NCBI GenBank assembly: GCA_902364975.1 | Contig: CABJFQ010000016.1 | Location: forward strand, 1-50,554 | DNA length: 50,554 nucleotides | Source: Coriobacteriaceae bacterium | Lineage (GTDB): Bacteria > Actinomycetota > Coriobacteriia > Coriobacteriales > Coriobacteriaceae | Reading direction: 5' to 3' | Part shown: positions 50,526 through 50,554 of the stretch, piece by piece | Layout: the number at the start of each line of letters is the position of its first letter | How positions within the stretch are numbered: the first letter of the stretch is position 1 | Position numbers and translations under genes: made by a program | The notes under the pieces: generated by a model | Seen by the model: the letters and a program-made list of their open reading frames with translations, nothing else | Databases searched by the model: none | Told to the model about the DNA's origin: nothing

Positions 50526-50554
50526 TAAAGGCTTTAGCCTGTGCGGGGCGCGCA

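Overview
The window reads as chromosomal sequence of a high-GC gut Coriobacteriia bacterium, most likely Collinsella or a close relative. This rests on GC-rich codon use, the Gram-positive/Actinomycetota gene set, and many short palindromic repeats between genes. The genus is inferred, not proven. I count 42 protein genes plus one possible small gene remnant. I see no rRNA, tRNA, CRISPR array, prophage or full insertion sequence.

Layout. 0.1-5.4 kb: aspartate-family amino acid genes. thrC-thrB (minus) are divergent from lysC and asd (plus). 5.9-8.8 kb: an O6-methylguanine methyltransferase, then a two-component pair with direct-repeat boxes upstream. 8.9-11 kb: a ClC anion transporter and a GyrI-like gene carrying a consensus SOS box. 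11.3-14.7 kb: an ABC ATPase and a large FtsX-type permease. 15.3-24.9 kb: a membrane-bound HTH regulator, phosphofructokinase, an Ntn amide hydrolase, an M18 aminopeptidase, a 2-hydroxyacid dehydrogenase, a SEC-C methionine aminopeptidase, a radical SAM enzyme and an alpha/beta hydrolase. 25.1-27.4 kb: a degenerate-GGDEF/REC/HD-GYP protein followed by an Hpt protein. 27.6-31.1 kb: a DUF2975 membrane protein with its HTH regulator, then a three-gene ABC exporter whose promoter shares a box with the regulator's promoter. 31.2-35.5 kb (minus): a polar amino acid uptake operon ending in a gamma-glutamyl-hydrolase-like gene. 35.9-39.5 kb: a DXS-family enzyme and an HD/CmpB-like pair. 39.7-41.3 kb: ammonium transporter and PII protein. 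41.4-44.4 kb: a TetR/MFS pair with visible operators and a HAD phosphatase. 44.4-44.9 kb: a 41-residue toxin-like membrane peptide between two copies of a 29-bp palindrome. 44.95-50.5 kb: a second TetR regulator followed by a 1593-residue acyl-CoA dehydratase activase-like protein.

The most unusual content is between the genes. At least four, and perhaps seven, nested hairpin elements (outer stem, conserved internal boxes, inner stem) lie just downstream of genes. In each, the two arms pair while the arm sequence differs from copy to copy. A second family forms an 11-bp stem followed by TTTTAT, in six copies. A third is an array of three 57-bp hairpins with an 80-81 bp period. A fourth is the 29-bp palindrome pair around the toxin-like gene. 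A fifth is a GTTGCGGTGATAT hairpin in two copies. Together they suggest an unusually repeat-structured 3'-end landscape, perhaps with some mobile repeats acting as terminators.
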